Below, piece by piece: positions 27,110 to 35,066 of a DNA stretch of 64,000 nucleotides (position 1 is its first letter; the number at the start of each line of letters is the position of its first letter). This stretch comes from Herpetosiphon aurantiacus DSM 785 (lineage in GTDB: Bacteria > Chloroflexota > Chloroflexia > Chloroflexales > Herpetosiphonaceae), in contig CP000875.1 of assembly GCA_000018565.1 (NCBI GenBank), positions 5,595,199 through 5,659,198 on the forward strand. Direction: 5' to 3'. The position numbers were made by a program, and so were the translations under genes. The notes under the pieces were generated by a model that saw only the letters and a program-made list of their open reading frames with translations, was not told the origin of the DNA and did not search any database.

Positions 27110-28292
27110 CAATGCAATTTTGCAGCAATTACTTGATCAACACGAGCAGCCAGAGCGTCAGCGAGTCAATCGGGTGCAGATTAAAGCGGCCAAATTTTCG
27201 CGTTATTTTGATGATAAACAGATTGACGAACGCCAACAAACCAATAACTACTTGGTTGAGCTAGCAAAAAATCAGATAATCAAGTTGTATTGGCGTAAAT
27301 GGGAAGAAGGCAATTGGCTTGAAGCGGTTGATTTGCTTGATGCGGCGGCGCTATATCGTTTGCTGAAACGCCAACCCTTGGCCGAGCAACAGCAGGCCTT
27401 GCGTACATTATTGGCTGAATATGTGCCAGTTCAAGGCTGGCTGGCTGATTGGCTGGCGTGGCTCGAACAGCAATTAATCCAACAGCGCTCGATCCAACCG
27501 CTTGATTTAACCGACCCTGCTTGGAATCGCGATGTACTACGGGCGATTTATGGCCTGACTCAGCTAGAAACGCCAATTTTAGAGCGTTTATTTAGCGTAG
27601 GTTGGCTGGGTCAGAGCAAACGATTTAGCGAGCTAGAAGGCGCAGTTTTGCGGGTTTTGCGCCAATTTGCCCCGCAAGCCAAGCAATTTGGCGACAATGA
27701 TCGGGCTTTGCTGCAAGCCTTTAATCTCGAAAAAGTGCCAGAATATGTGCTACTTGCTGGCGATTTACAACTGGAATTGCATGGGAATCGGCTGGAATTA
27801 GGCGCGTTTCGGCCAAGTTTGGGCTTGCCTAGCTCGATGTTGCGTCAAGCTCAGGTGCTGGATTCAGCCTGTACTGAAATTATTACGATTGAAAACTTGA
27901 CCAGCTTCCACAGTATGCTTGCCCGCCAACCACAGGCGTTGTTGATCTATACCGGTGGCTTTGCTAGCCCCAGCCTCTGCCAATTTTTGAGCAAACTAGC
28001 CATGGCTTTGCCCAATTTAACGTGGTATCACTGGGGCGATTACGATGTAGGTGGTTTGCGAATTTTGGCGCATCTACGCCAGCATGTTGCCAAGATTCGC
28101 CTGTGGCAGCCTGATCCAGCGATTTTTCAGCGGGCTGGCAAAGCTACCCAAAGCTTGAATTCTAAAGAACGCCAAAGCCTCACTGAACTCCAACAACACC
28201 CATTGCTTTATGATTGCCAAGCCTTGATCGGGGCAATGCTGGAACAGAATATCAAACTTGAGCAAGAGCAACTTGATCTTTTGGGGCACTAA
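27087..28292 (+). CDS. jetD: Wadjet nuclease JetD (DUF3322/DUF2220, Toprim)
   Basis: A 401-residue subunit that in studied Wadjet systems cleaves plasmid DNA. The N-terminal part corresponds to the DNA-binding arm. The C-terminal Toprim-like domain shows ITIENLTSFH (acidic residue near 266) and YHWGDYDVGGLRIL (near 316), the topoVI-A-like metal-binding motif. The ATG has an AGAGG site 6 bases upstream, inside the jetC 3' end. It is the last gene of the four-gene operon. All motifs appear intact, so the system is probably functional. Confidence 0.92.
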   Translation: MLNLNKTSNAILQQLLDQHEQPERQRVNRVQIKAAKFSRYFDDKQIDERQQTNNYLVELAKNQIIKLYWRKWEEGNWLEAVDLLDAAALYRLLKRQPLAEQQQALRTLLAEYVPVQGWLADWLAWLEQQLIQQRSIQPLDLTDPAWNRDVLRAIYGLTQLETPILERLFSVGWLGQSKRFSELEGAVLRVLRQFAPQAKQFGDNDRALLQAFNLEKVPEYVLLAGDLQLELHGNRLELGAFRPSLGLPSSMLRQAQVLDSACTEIITIENLTSFHSMLARQPQALLIYTGGFASPSLCQFLSKLAMALPNLTWYHWGDYDVGGLRILAHLRQHVAKIRLWQPDPAIFQRAGKATQSLNSKERQSLTELQQHPLLYDCQALIGAMLEQNIKLEQEQLDLLGH

Positions 28293-28296
28293 AAAT

Positions 28297-28329
28297 CCTT
28301 TGCCCAGCGAGGGGGACGCTGGGCAAAGG
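28297..28329 (-). terminator. strong intrinsic terminator, minus-strand polarity
   Basis: Perfect 13-base arms CCTTTGCCCAGCG (28297-28309) and CGCTGGGCAAAGG (28317-28329) with a 7-base loop. The T-run (ATTTTTAG) follows only on the minus strand, so it ends a transcript coming from the right rather than jetD. Confidence 0.8.
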
Positions 28330-28510
28330 TGCGGCGGAAGGAGGTGTCTACGCCGTTGCTGGCTTAGCAGGAGGCGCGGTGGATTTGTTGCGCCCGTCCA
28401 TGGGGTGCCAAGGCGCGGCAACAGCCAACGAGCAAGGCCAGCGCATCCGGCGACGTTTCAGCCAATATCAACACGATAGCAATCGTGAAAAGGAGGGCAT
28501 TGGCCTCGTA
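28297..28510 (-). ncRNA. candidate structured RNA of unknown class
   Basis: The minus strand has a TATAAC box (complement of 28517-28522) and a TTGGTA box (complement of 28542-28547) 19 bases apart. These are followed by a GC-rich stretch with hairpins, including GGCCAAT pairing with ATTGGCT around an inner CACGAT-TGCT-ATCGTG stem, and then a strong terminator. The mutY stop lies 640 bases upstream, which makes an independent short transcript plausible. I could not match it to 6S, SRP, tmRNA or RNase P patterns. A decayed coding sequence is the alternative. Confidence 0.3.
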
Positions 28511-28963
28511 CCGGTGGTTATAACAGGCTAGCTTCGTAAACTACCAAAATTGGTATCAATCGCGATCAAAGCATCAAGCCTCAGAGCGAACCGAATGAGT
28601 AATGAACCAACTTCAGGTTTGCGAACCAGTTGAAGACATGGCGAATACTCTTGTTCAGGCATTGCGACGGTACGCTGTTCGAGCTTTTCTGGTTATTCAG
28701 GGCAGCAACGGCCTAGCATTGACTACTTTGCTGAATAAACTCAGATGCGATGCTTTTAATGTGCTTGCCTTCGTAATGAAGGAATTTGCTGAAGCTAGTT
28801 GGCGAATTCATCATCGTTCGTTGAGAAGAATTCCTCAAACGATTGTGTCCAGCAGTGATGATGGTTCACTTGGCCTCGTTTGTTTATGGGTTTAGAATAC
28901 AGGTATTTACCCAGCAGCAACGAAATAGTTTCGCAACGTCTCGTAGCGAGTCCTTCACCTTGG

Positions 28964-29935
28964 TTAAGCTGGTAGTCGCACACTCCACTCGGCTAATTGC
29001 TGCTCTGGTTGCTGCTGCCAAATCAGCAAGCCATCTTGGGCCAAACCATTGACCAACTTGGCTAGCCATGTGAGATCATGCTCATTGCCGACCCAATCTG
29101 GCTTGACTTGTGGCCCCAAACTAGCCAGATCAAGGCTTTGCTGGGTTTCGAGTGCTCGCAGGGCATCGATAATGCGCCCACGAAAATAGCGGTTTGATGT
29201 ATGAAATGGTTGTTCGGCAGCCTTTTTGCGTGGTTTGATCACTGGTGGTTGCCACATATCAAGCTGCGTGTTGGCTTCGCGCCAAATCGCGTAGGCTCGG
29301 CAATGTTGATTGACTGGGCAACGCCAGCATTGAGGTTTGGCGGCACTACAAATTAACGCTCCCAATTCCATAATTGCTTGGTTCCATGCCCAGCCTTGGC
29401 CTTGGGGAATTAATTGTTGGGCATAATCGATCAACGTTTGTTCATTGGTTTCAGGCGGAGCATCTTCGGGGCCGACCAACAAACGTCGTACCACACGCCG
29501 AATATTAGTATCAAGAAAGGCCACATCACGCTCGAAGGCAAAACATGCGACCGCCCCCGAGGTGTAAGCTCCAATCCCTGGCAAATTGCGCAAACCCTCG
29601 GGTGTAGCGGGGAAACCAGCAGGATCGGCGGGATAGCCTGCTGCGACAATTGCTTGGGCCGCCCGTTGCAGATTGACCGCGCGACGATTGTAGCCCAAGC
29701 CTTGCCACGAACGAATGACATCGGCGGTTGAAGCACTAGCCAAGGCCTCGACCGTCGGAAATAGGGCCAAAAATGCCTCATATTTGGGAATCACCCGATC
29801 AACTTGGGTTTGTTGCAGCATGGTTTCCGACACCAAAATATAGTAAGGATTACGGGTGCGTCGCCATGGTAAATCGCGGCCATTGGCTTGAAACCACGCT
29901 AGCAGATCGATTTGTAAGGTACTTAATTCGCTCAT
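28964..29935 (-). CDS. mutY: A/G-specific adenine DNA glycosylase
   Basis: A 323-residue base-excision repair enzyme that removes adenine mispaired with 8-oxoguanine. The HhH-GPD core has catalytic Glu37 in SETMLQQTQV, the helix-hairpin-helix LPGIGAYTSGA, and Asp142 in FLDTNIRRV. The 4Fe-4S cluster ligands are Cys196, 203, 206 and 212 (C-x6-C-x2-C-x5-C). The C-terminal part is short, with YFRGRIIDALRAL as in actinobacterial forms, and does not look like the usual NUDIX-type 8-oxoG recognition domain. Confidence 0.94.
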   Translation of the reverse strand: MSELSTLQIDLLAWFQANGRDLPWRRTRNPYYILVSETMLQQTQVDRVIPKYEAFLALFPTVEALASASTADVIRSWQGLGYNRRAVNLQRAAQAIVAAGYPADPAGFPATPEGLRNLPGIGAYTSGAVACFAFERDVAFLDTNIRRVVRRLLVGPEDAPPETNEQTLIDYAQQLIPQGQGWAWNQAIMELGALICSAAKPQCWRCPVNQHCRAYAIWREANTQLDMWQPPVIKPRKKAAEQPFHTSNRYFRGRIIDALRALETQQSLDLASLGPQVKPDWVGNEHDLTWLAKLVNGLAQDGLLIWQQQPEQQLAEWSVRLPA

Positions 29936-30021
29936 AATGCTTTCTGTTCTAAAACGTTCTAGCTTGATCGTACCATAAACTAACGGGCATGGCTCAAATC
30001 TCGGTCTTTAGTCGCTCGATC

Positions 30022-30037
30022 ACGCACAACTGTGCGT
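30022..30037 (+). promoter_or_regulatory. palindrome next to a -10 box upstream of hydrolase
   Basis: ACGCACA-AC-TGTGCGT is a perfect 7-base inverted repeat immediately before a TATACT -10-like box at 30039-30044. The position between the expected -35 and -10 suits a repressor operator. Only the sequence supports this. Confidence 0.4.
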
Positions 30038-30077
30038 TTATACTAACAACAACAAATGTTCATCAGGAGAATGCTGA

Positions 30078-30905
30078 ATGAGTCAAGCGCTTGAAACAGG
30101 CTACGTCGCTGTTGATGGTGGTGAATTGTATTATGAAGCGGTGGGCAGTGGCTTGCCGTTGGTGTTTATTCACGCTGGGGTGGCCGATTTGCGCATGTGG
30201 GATGCCCAAGTTGCCCATTTTTCGCCCAACTATCGCGTCATTCGCTATGATACCCGCGGCTTTGGGCGCTCCAAGACCGAAGCGGTGAGTTTCTCCAATC
30301 GCCAAGATCTTTTGGCTGTGCTTGATCATTGCAAGGTGGATCAGGCGGTGTTGATTGGCAACTCGCGTGGCGGCAGCATTGCAATTGATTCAGCCTTAAG
30401 TTTTCCCGAACGGGTTAACGGCTTGGTGGTGCTTGGCTCAGGCTTGGGTGGCTTTGGCTCGGAAGAAATTCCCCCCGAATTAGTTGAGCCAATCGGCAAG
30501 ATGCAAGCAGCGCAAGAAGCCAAAGATTGGGCTTTATTGGCCGAACTAGAGGCGCGTTTTTGGACTGATGGCCCCAATCAACCAGCAGGGCGAGCTGATT
30601 CAGCAGTCTACGAAGCTGTGCGCTCGATGACCTACGAGAATTTTATTAATCAGCCTGTCGAAGCCCAAGCCCAACCCTTGGAGCCACCAGCGGTTGGTCG
30701 TTTAGCCGAAATTAAAGTGCCAATGTTGATTTTGATTGGCTTGCTTGATGAATCTGATTGTGTTGAAGCAGCCAAATATTTAGCTGAGCATGTTGTCAAC
30801 ACCCAATATGTGGCCTTCCCCGATGTGGCACATATGGTCAGCTTGGAAAAACCGCAAGAATTTAATCGCGTAATGGGCGAATTTATTGAACGTAGCGTAT
30901 TGTAA
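30078..30905 (+). CDS. alpha/beta-fold hydrolase
   Basis: A 275-residue alpha/beta hydrolase. The nucleophile is Ser96 in the elbow GNSRGGS, the oxyanion region is FIHAGVADLRMWD, the acid is probably in LIGLLDESD, and the His is in PDVAHMVSLE. The arrangement resembles the 3-oxoadipate enol-lactonase and esterase branch, but the substrate cannot be told. It is a single gene with its own candidate promoter and operator. The convergent membrane-protein gene ends right next to its stop. Confidence 0.88.
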   Translation: MSQALETGYVAVDGGELYYEAVGSGLPLVFIHAGVADLRMWDAQVAHFSPNYRVIRYDTRGFGRSKTEAVSFSNRQDLLAVLDHCKVDQAVLIGNSRGGSIAIDSALSFPERVNGLVVLGSGLGGFGSEEIPPELVEPIGKMQAAQEAKDWALLAELEARFWTDGPNQPAGRADSAVYEAVRSMTYENFINQPVEAQAQPLEPPAVGRLAEIKVPMLILIGLLDESDCVEAAKYLAEHVVNTQYVAFPDVAHMVSLEKPQEFNRVMGEFIERSVL

Positions 30906-31649
30906 TTAATGAATTGGCCCAGCCCGCCCATTTAGTTTGGGTTGGGCCAAACTATCATCAAGCATCGCCATAATTCGTTGAATCTGCTGCCGTCGCTTGG
31001 TGCTCTGATACAAAATCCAGCCCGCCCCAGCAAAACAGAGCGCCGCCAACATATTGGTCGTCAACACCATCGAAATCATTAAGTCGTTTTGTTCGTTAAA
31101 ACTATGAGCAATGATATTCATGCTGCTGATCATCGTGAGATAGGCTGCCGAAAAGATGATTACCGTGCGCAAGCCTTGCCAACGGGCTTGGCGAATACAC
31201 AGACCAATCATGGTAAAACTGGCGATGCTGGTAAAACTTAACAGCACAATAAACTGACTTGGGCCATTTTGGCGACCAATCATCAAGGCAGCAAAGCTCT
31301 GAATCGCGAAAATTGTGAGCATTGGGGCCAGCCAAATCTGGGTTGTGCGGCGTAGGCGCAGGGCTTGTTGGCCATACCACAGGCCATAGGCCAAACAGAC
31401 AAAGCCTGGGGTTAAAAATTGAAACAGATCGATCGACCAACCAAACAAACTTTGCCCCATGGCCAAACGACTAAACCGATTGAGTGATGATAACGCACCA
31501 CCGAAACTGATCATTAATGCGCCGAGGCCAGCCAAGTAGCCACTTTCGGCATCCATCAAGCCAATCATACTGGTAAGCCACCACAGAGCAGCGGTAGTCA
31601 AGGAAAATGTCAGCAAATCGCCTGCTGCGAGCATCCACATTGTTTGCAT
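30906..31649 (-). CDS. polytopic membrane protein downstream of two-component genes
   Basis: A 247-residue protein with about seven hydrophobic helices and a basic C-terminal tail (YQSTKRRQQIQRIM). I placed the start at the ATG at 31649, with AGAGG about 6 bases upstream, because a longer frame would overlap the receiver gene. I recognise no family. The layout resembles 7TM sensor-like modules without an attached catalytic domain. It is the third gene after the histidine kinase and receiver on the same strand, so it may feed the same pathway. Confidence 0.7.
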   Translation of the reverse strand: MQTMWMLAAGDLLTFSLTTAALWWLTSMIGLMDAESGYLAGLGALMISFGGALSSLNRFSRLAMGQSLFGWSIDLFQFLTPGFVCLAYGLWYGQQALRLRRTTQIWLAPMLTIFAIQSFAALMIGRQNGPSQFIVLLSFTSIASFTMIGLCIRQARWQGLRTVIIFSAAYLTMISSMNIIAHSFNEQNDLMISMVLTTNMLAALCFAGAGWILYQSTKRRQQIQRIMAMLDDSLAQPKLNGRAGPIH

Positions 31650-31677
31650 AAAAAGCGCCTCTCGACCTTTGGGTTGG

Positions 31678-32094
31678 CTAACGTGGTTCCCAAACCCATT
31701 CATCATGTAGAATGCGCCAAATTTGGTTGGGAAAACGATCTTGTTTGACTGGAATGCCAATAAAGCCATCGAAGCCAGCATTCCGCGTTCGTTCTACGTC
31801 ATCGGGCATGATATTGGCGGTTAAGGCTATAATGCGTGTGCCAATCAATTTTGGATGCACGCGCAACATTGGTAATTGGGCAAAGGCATCACGCAAGGGT
31901 CGCTTAATATCATACAAAATTAAGTCAAATAGCCCTGATGTTGGTGCATCGAGCATGGTGATTAACGAACGTCCATCGCGGCAGCGCACGCACGAGCGAA
32001 CCCCAATTTCAGTGATCAGCAGATCTTGCACCACGAAAAAGGTATCATCACGGTCTTCAACAACCAGCACATGGGCAAAGTTTGGGTCAATCAT
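31678..32094 (-). CDS. single-domain response regulator
   Basis: A 138-residue receiver domain with no output domain. VVEDRDD carries the acidic pair, the phospho-acceptor Asp is in LILYDIKRPL, the conserved Thr is in ALTANI and the Lys in IPVKQD. The sequence after the Asp departs from the usual D-x-x-MP. Its ATG overlaps the stop of the histidine kinase (ATGA), so it is the cognate partner. Such regulators act by protein contact, with no DNA binding of their own. Confidence 0.88.
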   Translation of the reverse strand: MIDPNFAHVLVVEDRDDTFFVVQDLLITEIGVRSCVRCRDGRSLITMLDAPTSGLFDLILYDIKRPLRDAFAQLPMLRVHPKLIGTRIIALTANIMPDDVERTRNAGFDGFIGIPVKQDRFPNQIWRILHDEWVWEPR

Positions 32095-33584
32095 AGCGCT
32101 GTCTGTTTCGTTTGTGGGTCGAAAATAACGACTTCGGGCGTAAGATTTTCAGCAATTGGCAGGGTGAAACTAAAACTTGAGCCACTGCCAAATTGACTTT
32201 CGGCCCACATGGTGCCGCCCTGTAATTCTACCAAGTGGCGGCTAATTGGCAAGCCCAAGCCGGTGCCTTGTTGGCGTTGGGCTGAGGCGGCTTGCTCAAC
32301 TTGGTGAAATTCTTCAAAAACCAAGGGCAATTCGTGAGCCGGAATACCTGCGCCAGTATCGATGACTGAAATTTGTACCATCCCATCGCTCTCGAAGGCG
32401 CGGAGCGTAATGCCGCCGCTGTCGGTAAATTTGGCAGCGTTGGAAAGCAAATTGAGCAAAATCTGGCGTACCCGCACTTTATCGCCACGTACAGGCGGAA
32501 TTTCTTCCTCAACATCTGATTCGAGGTTTAAGCCTTTGCTCTTGGTCAAGCCAACCGCTGTTGCCATAACCCCATTGAAAATTGGCTGCAAATCAAGCAG
32601 CTCAAGGTGCAATTCCATGCGTCCGGCTTCGATCTTCGAGAGATCTAAGATATCGTTGATTAGGCCAAGCAGATGCTCGCTATTGACTAAGACCCGTTCT
32701 TGCAGCTCAATTTGGCGGGCAGTCAAATCGCCATAGCGGGGTTTGCCCAAAAACTGGGTAAAGTTGATGATCGCATTGAGTGGCGTGCGCAGCTCGTGCG
32801 ACATATTGGCTAAGAAGCGAGTTTTTAATGTATTAGCCTCATCGGCGGCAGTCCGTGCTACCTCTAGCTCTTTGTTAAGAACTTGTAACTGGCTATTCAA
32901 GCGCGATTGCATTTCATAAGCGCCCTCAAGCTCAAGCAAGGTACGGGCAACCCGTGCTTCACTGACCCGCAGGCGTTCGGCGCGGCGTTCGGCTAAACGA
33001 TGGCTTTCCATGGCCCATTCGACGGTTGCTACCAAGTCGCGGGTTGCTAGCCAACTGGTAAGCGCTGCCAACAGCAACGTGACTGAAGGCGGCGTAAAGG
33101 TAGTGATAAATTGAGTAATTGAGCCATAGTGATTGGTAAAATTGGTTGCCGAGGCCATTCCAACCATTAAGAAGATAACCACTACAAGTGCAACAACGGT
33201 GAATGGGGCGCGAGGCGAATACAAAATCCCCGCGATAATCACCGCCAACACTAGCGAGTAGCTCATAAATTGAGTTGTGCCAGGCAGCAAAAAGAGGCTA
33301 ATCGTTGGTGTGCCGACAATTGAAAAGAAGAAAGCACTTCGTGCCAAGCGAATTTTGTTGTAGCGCAGGCCCATAAAAGCCATGCCTGTGCCAACAGCAA
33401 AGAGCACCCACGGCGGGCCGCTACGGGTATAATCGCCTGCATTGCTGGTAACTTGGGTTAGCAGCATAGCGAACCAAAGCACGCCAAACCCCAAGCACAA
33501 ATACACTAAAATCGTGAGGGTGTCGATCCGAAACGATAAGAGATTTTCCTGAAGGCTGGCATCGATTTGATCGTGTTCTTCCAT
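32091..33584 (-). CDS. membrane sensor histidine kinase
   Basis: A 497-residue kinase with five to six N-terminal membrane helices (about residues 20-180), a coiled coil (about 195-250) and a HisKA domain with the phospho-acceptor His near residue 262 in MSHELRTPLN. The HATPase domain shows the N box LLNLLSNAAKFTDSG, the G1 box DTGAGI and the G2 box GTGLGLPISRHLV. The membrane part has no large extracellular loop, so it may sense a membrane-related cue. It is co-translated with the receiver gene. Confidence 0.94.
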   Translation of the reverse strand: MEEHDQIDASLQENLLSFRIDTLTILVYLCLGFGVLWFAMLLTQVTSNAGDYTRSGPPWVLFAVGTGMAFMGLRYNKIRLARSAFFFSIVGTPTISLFLLPGTTQFMSYSLVLAVIIAGILYSPRAPFTVVALVVVIFLMVGMASATNFTNHYGSITQFITTFTPPSVTLLLAALTSWLATRDLVATVEWAMESHRLAERRAERLRVSEARVARTLLELEGAYEMQSRLNSQLQVLNKELEVARTAADEANTLKTRFLANMSHELRTPLNAIINFTQFLGKPRYGDLTARQIELQERVLVNSEHLLGLINDILDLSKIEAGRMELHLELLDLQPIFNGVMATAVGLTKSKGLNLESDVEEEIPPVRGDKVRVRQILLNLLSNAAKFTDSGGITLRAFESDGMVQISVIDTGAGIPAHELPLVFEEFHQVEQAASAQRQQGTGLGLPISRHLVELQGGTMWAESQFGSGSSFSFTLPIAENLTPEVVIFDPQTKQTAL

Positions 33585-33667
33585 GGTGGGGCCACCATTC
33601 AGTTGAATTAATATGCTTGCTGAACAATTGATTGATTATGGCTCAAAATCATACCATGTTTTTGCAA

Positions 33668-34504
33668 TTATTGTGCATCAGATTGCGCTAAATCGGCCTG
33701 CTGAGCCTCAAGTAAACGCGGCCAATCCTCACGCTTCCAGCGATAGGGCAATTGAATGAATGTGCCTGCTTGCGCTGCGTTGATCAATAGATTCAATCCA
33801 TGGTTAATTAATAGTTGCTGTTGTGCAAGATTATCTGGCTCGCCCAATACATGGCCGAACGGAAACTTCACGCTTAGCCCTCGTGGAATACCCAGCTGTT
33901 GGGCAATTTCAGCCAGCAGAAAAAAGCTGACGGTGCTAATCCCAGCCGCTTCTAAAACTCGTGCGATCAGTCCCACGGACTGATTACAGATGCCTCAGGC
34001 CGGAGTAAGCACTGCTGCTGTCACGCCAGCTTCGCGCAAATTGCGGGCAATGGTTGGGGCAGTTTGCTTGATTAATGTCTCAATATGTTCATCGGTGATA
34101 TGGCCCATGAAACTATAGCATGGCCCAAGGCTTTGAATTGTGCCACGGGCGGCGAGTTGCTGAAAATGGCTGATCGGCAAGACAATATTAATATCACGAT
34201 CAGCGTCACGATGATCATAATAATCGTGGGTAATCATCAAATCGTTGGGGCTAGCGGTGGCGGGAATCAAACGAAAATTGGGGTCGCCGTGCGGGTCGTG
34301 CATATCAAACACTGGATCGGTGCGTAGATGCACGCCGCCAGTGGTAATTAAACTGATTCGCTGTTGAGCTAACGTGCCATGCAGCGGAGTCCATGGAATT
34401 TGGGCTGCAACCGCCTGCACCTGAAAGCGTTTGGCCCAACGTTGGCCAAGCCCAGGCATTGCGCGATACAACCACGCCCCAAGTTGATTGAATGTTCGCC
34501 GCAT
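33668..34504 (-). CDS. GrdB-like selenoprotein with in-frame UGA (Sec)
   Basis: A single frame of 278 residues interrupted only by one TGA, at 33995-33997. It resembles the glycine/sarcosine/betaine reductase selenoprotein B family, as shown by ISLITTGGVHLRTDP, FDMHDPHGDPNFRLIP and HDYYDHRDADRDINIVLPI. Downstream of the TGA come CNQSVGLIARVLEAAGI and VKFPFGHVLGEPDN. The TGA falls where the family keeps Sec or Cys, giving U-G-I-C, a redox UxxC motif, at residue 170. An 8-pair hairpin with a GUG loop starts 10 bases past the UGA. I chose the ATG at 34504 (GGAG 9 bases before); an ATG at 34519 is possible. The function is probably thiol redox chemistry with an unknown substrate. trxA lies upstream on the same strand. 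Confidence 0.8.
33966..33997 (-). promoter_or_regulatory. Sec codon and bacterial SECIS hairpin
   Basis: The UGA (complement of 33995-33997) is followed after 10 bases by ATCAGTCC-GTG-GGACTGAT, a perfect 8-pair stem with a 3-base loop starting with G (33966-33984). The loop lies 18 bases after the UGA. This agrees with the published bacterial SECIS model: a loop 16-37 bases after UGA, with a guanine among its first two bases. SelB would bind here to insert selenocysteine. Confidence 0.72.
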
Positions 34505-34567
34505 GGCCAAAAACTCCATGATCAAACCTGCTTCAAGCAGTTTAGCATGCTAAGGAATGTTGGGCAA

Positions 34568-34602
34568 TAAAAAACAGCACCAATCATAACGATCGGTGCT
34601 GT
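34568..34602 (-). terminator. intrinsic terminator of trxA
   Basis: Arms ACAGCACC-ATC and GAT-GGTGCTGT (34574-34602) form a stem that is followed on the minus strand by six T. It separates trxA from the selenoprotein gene. Confidence 0.88.
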
Positions 34603-34624
34603 GGTTACTTACGATTAAAGTCGA

Positions 34625-34966
34625 TTATGCTTCGGTAACTGGGTTAAGAATCGCTTCGATTCGTTCTTGATAGATCTTCTTAGGGCCAGCGCCGACAATC
34701 CGATCAACTTCTTGACCGCCTTGGAAGAAGATCAAGGTTGGGATACCTTGGACCCCAAACTTCATAGCGTTGCCACTATCTTCATCGGTGTTAACCTTGG
34801 CAATCAACAATTTGCCTTGGTATTCGTCAGCCAACTCTTCGAGCACAGGGGCGATTGAGCGGCAAGGCCCACACCATGGTGCCCAAAAATCAACCAAAAC
34901 GGGAATATCGGAATTAATCACTGCTGATTCGAATTCGGCATCGCTAACTGCTAATGGCTTGGCCAT
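34625..34966 (-). CDS. trxA: thioredoxin
   Basis: A 113-residue thioredoxin, the general cytoplasmic disulfide reductant. The active site is WCGPC (Cys32 and Cys35), with VLVDFWAPWCG before it and the cis-Pro loop GIPTLIFF. The start is the ATG at 34966 with an AGGAGG site. It ends at a strong terminator. Its position beside a UxxC-containing selenoprotein gene could reflect a shared redox function. Confidence 0.96.
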   Translation of the reverse strand: MAKPLAVSDAEFESAVINSDIPVLVDFWAPWCGPCRSIAPVLEELADEYQGKLLIAKVNTDEDSGNAMKFGVQGIPTLIFFQGGQEVDRIVGAGPKKIYQERIEAILNPVTEA

Positions 34967-35066
34967 TGAAAGTCCTCCTTGATAGCTTGTGCATTGCTGC
35001 ACCTGCATGTAGTGTAGCACGTTTTTGGCAAAAGCTAATAAGCGTTATATTAATCTTTTGCTGCTC

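Larger units (their letters stand above)
28293..28963. other. gap with GC-rich block and candidate RNA
   Basis: About 670 bases between jetD and mutY. The first 220 bases are GC-rich and can be read as a minus-strand transcript ending at a terminator. The remainder (28550-28960) is ordinary, with no convincing reading frame. Confidence 0.6.

Noticed and set aside
21802-28292. Ordinary MukBEF-type condensin
   Set aside because: The fourth gene is a Toprim/DUF2220 nuclease-like subunit and the first is DUF5716-like, which is the Wadjet arrangement.
28297-28510. 6S RNA
   Set aside because: Length fits, but the ends do not form a convincing closing stem with a central bubble.
28602-28895. 97-codon plus-strand frame in the jetD-mutY gap
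   Set aside because: No ribosome-binding site, no domain pattern and unremarkable composition.
33668-33976. Separate 102-codon gene starting at a GTG
   Set aside because: It is the in-frame continuation of the upstream frame past the UGA and starts inside the SECIS hairpin; both parts belong to one protein family.
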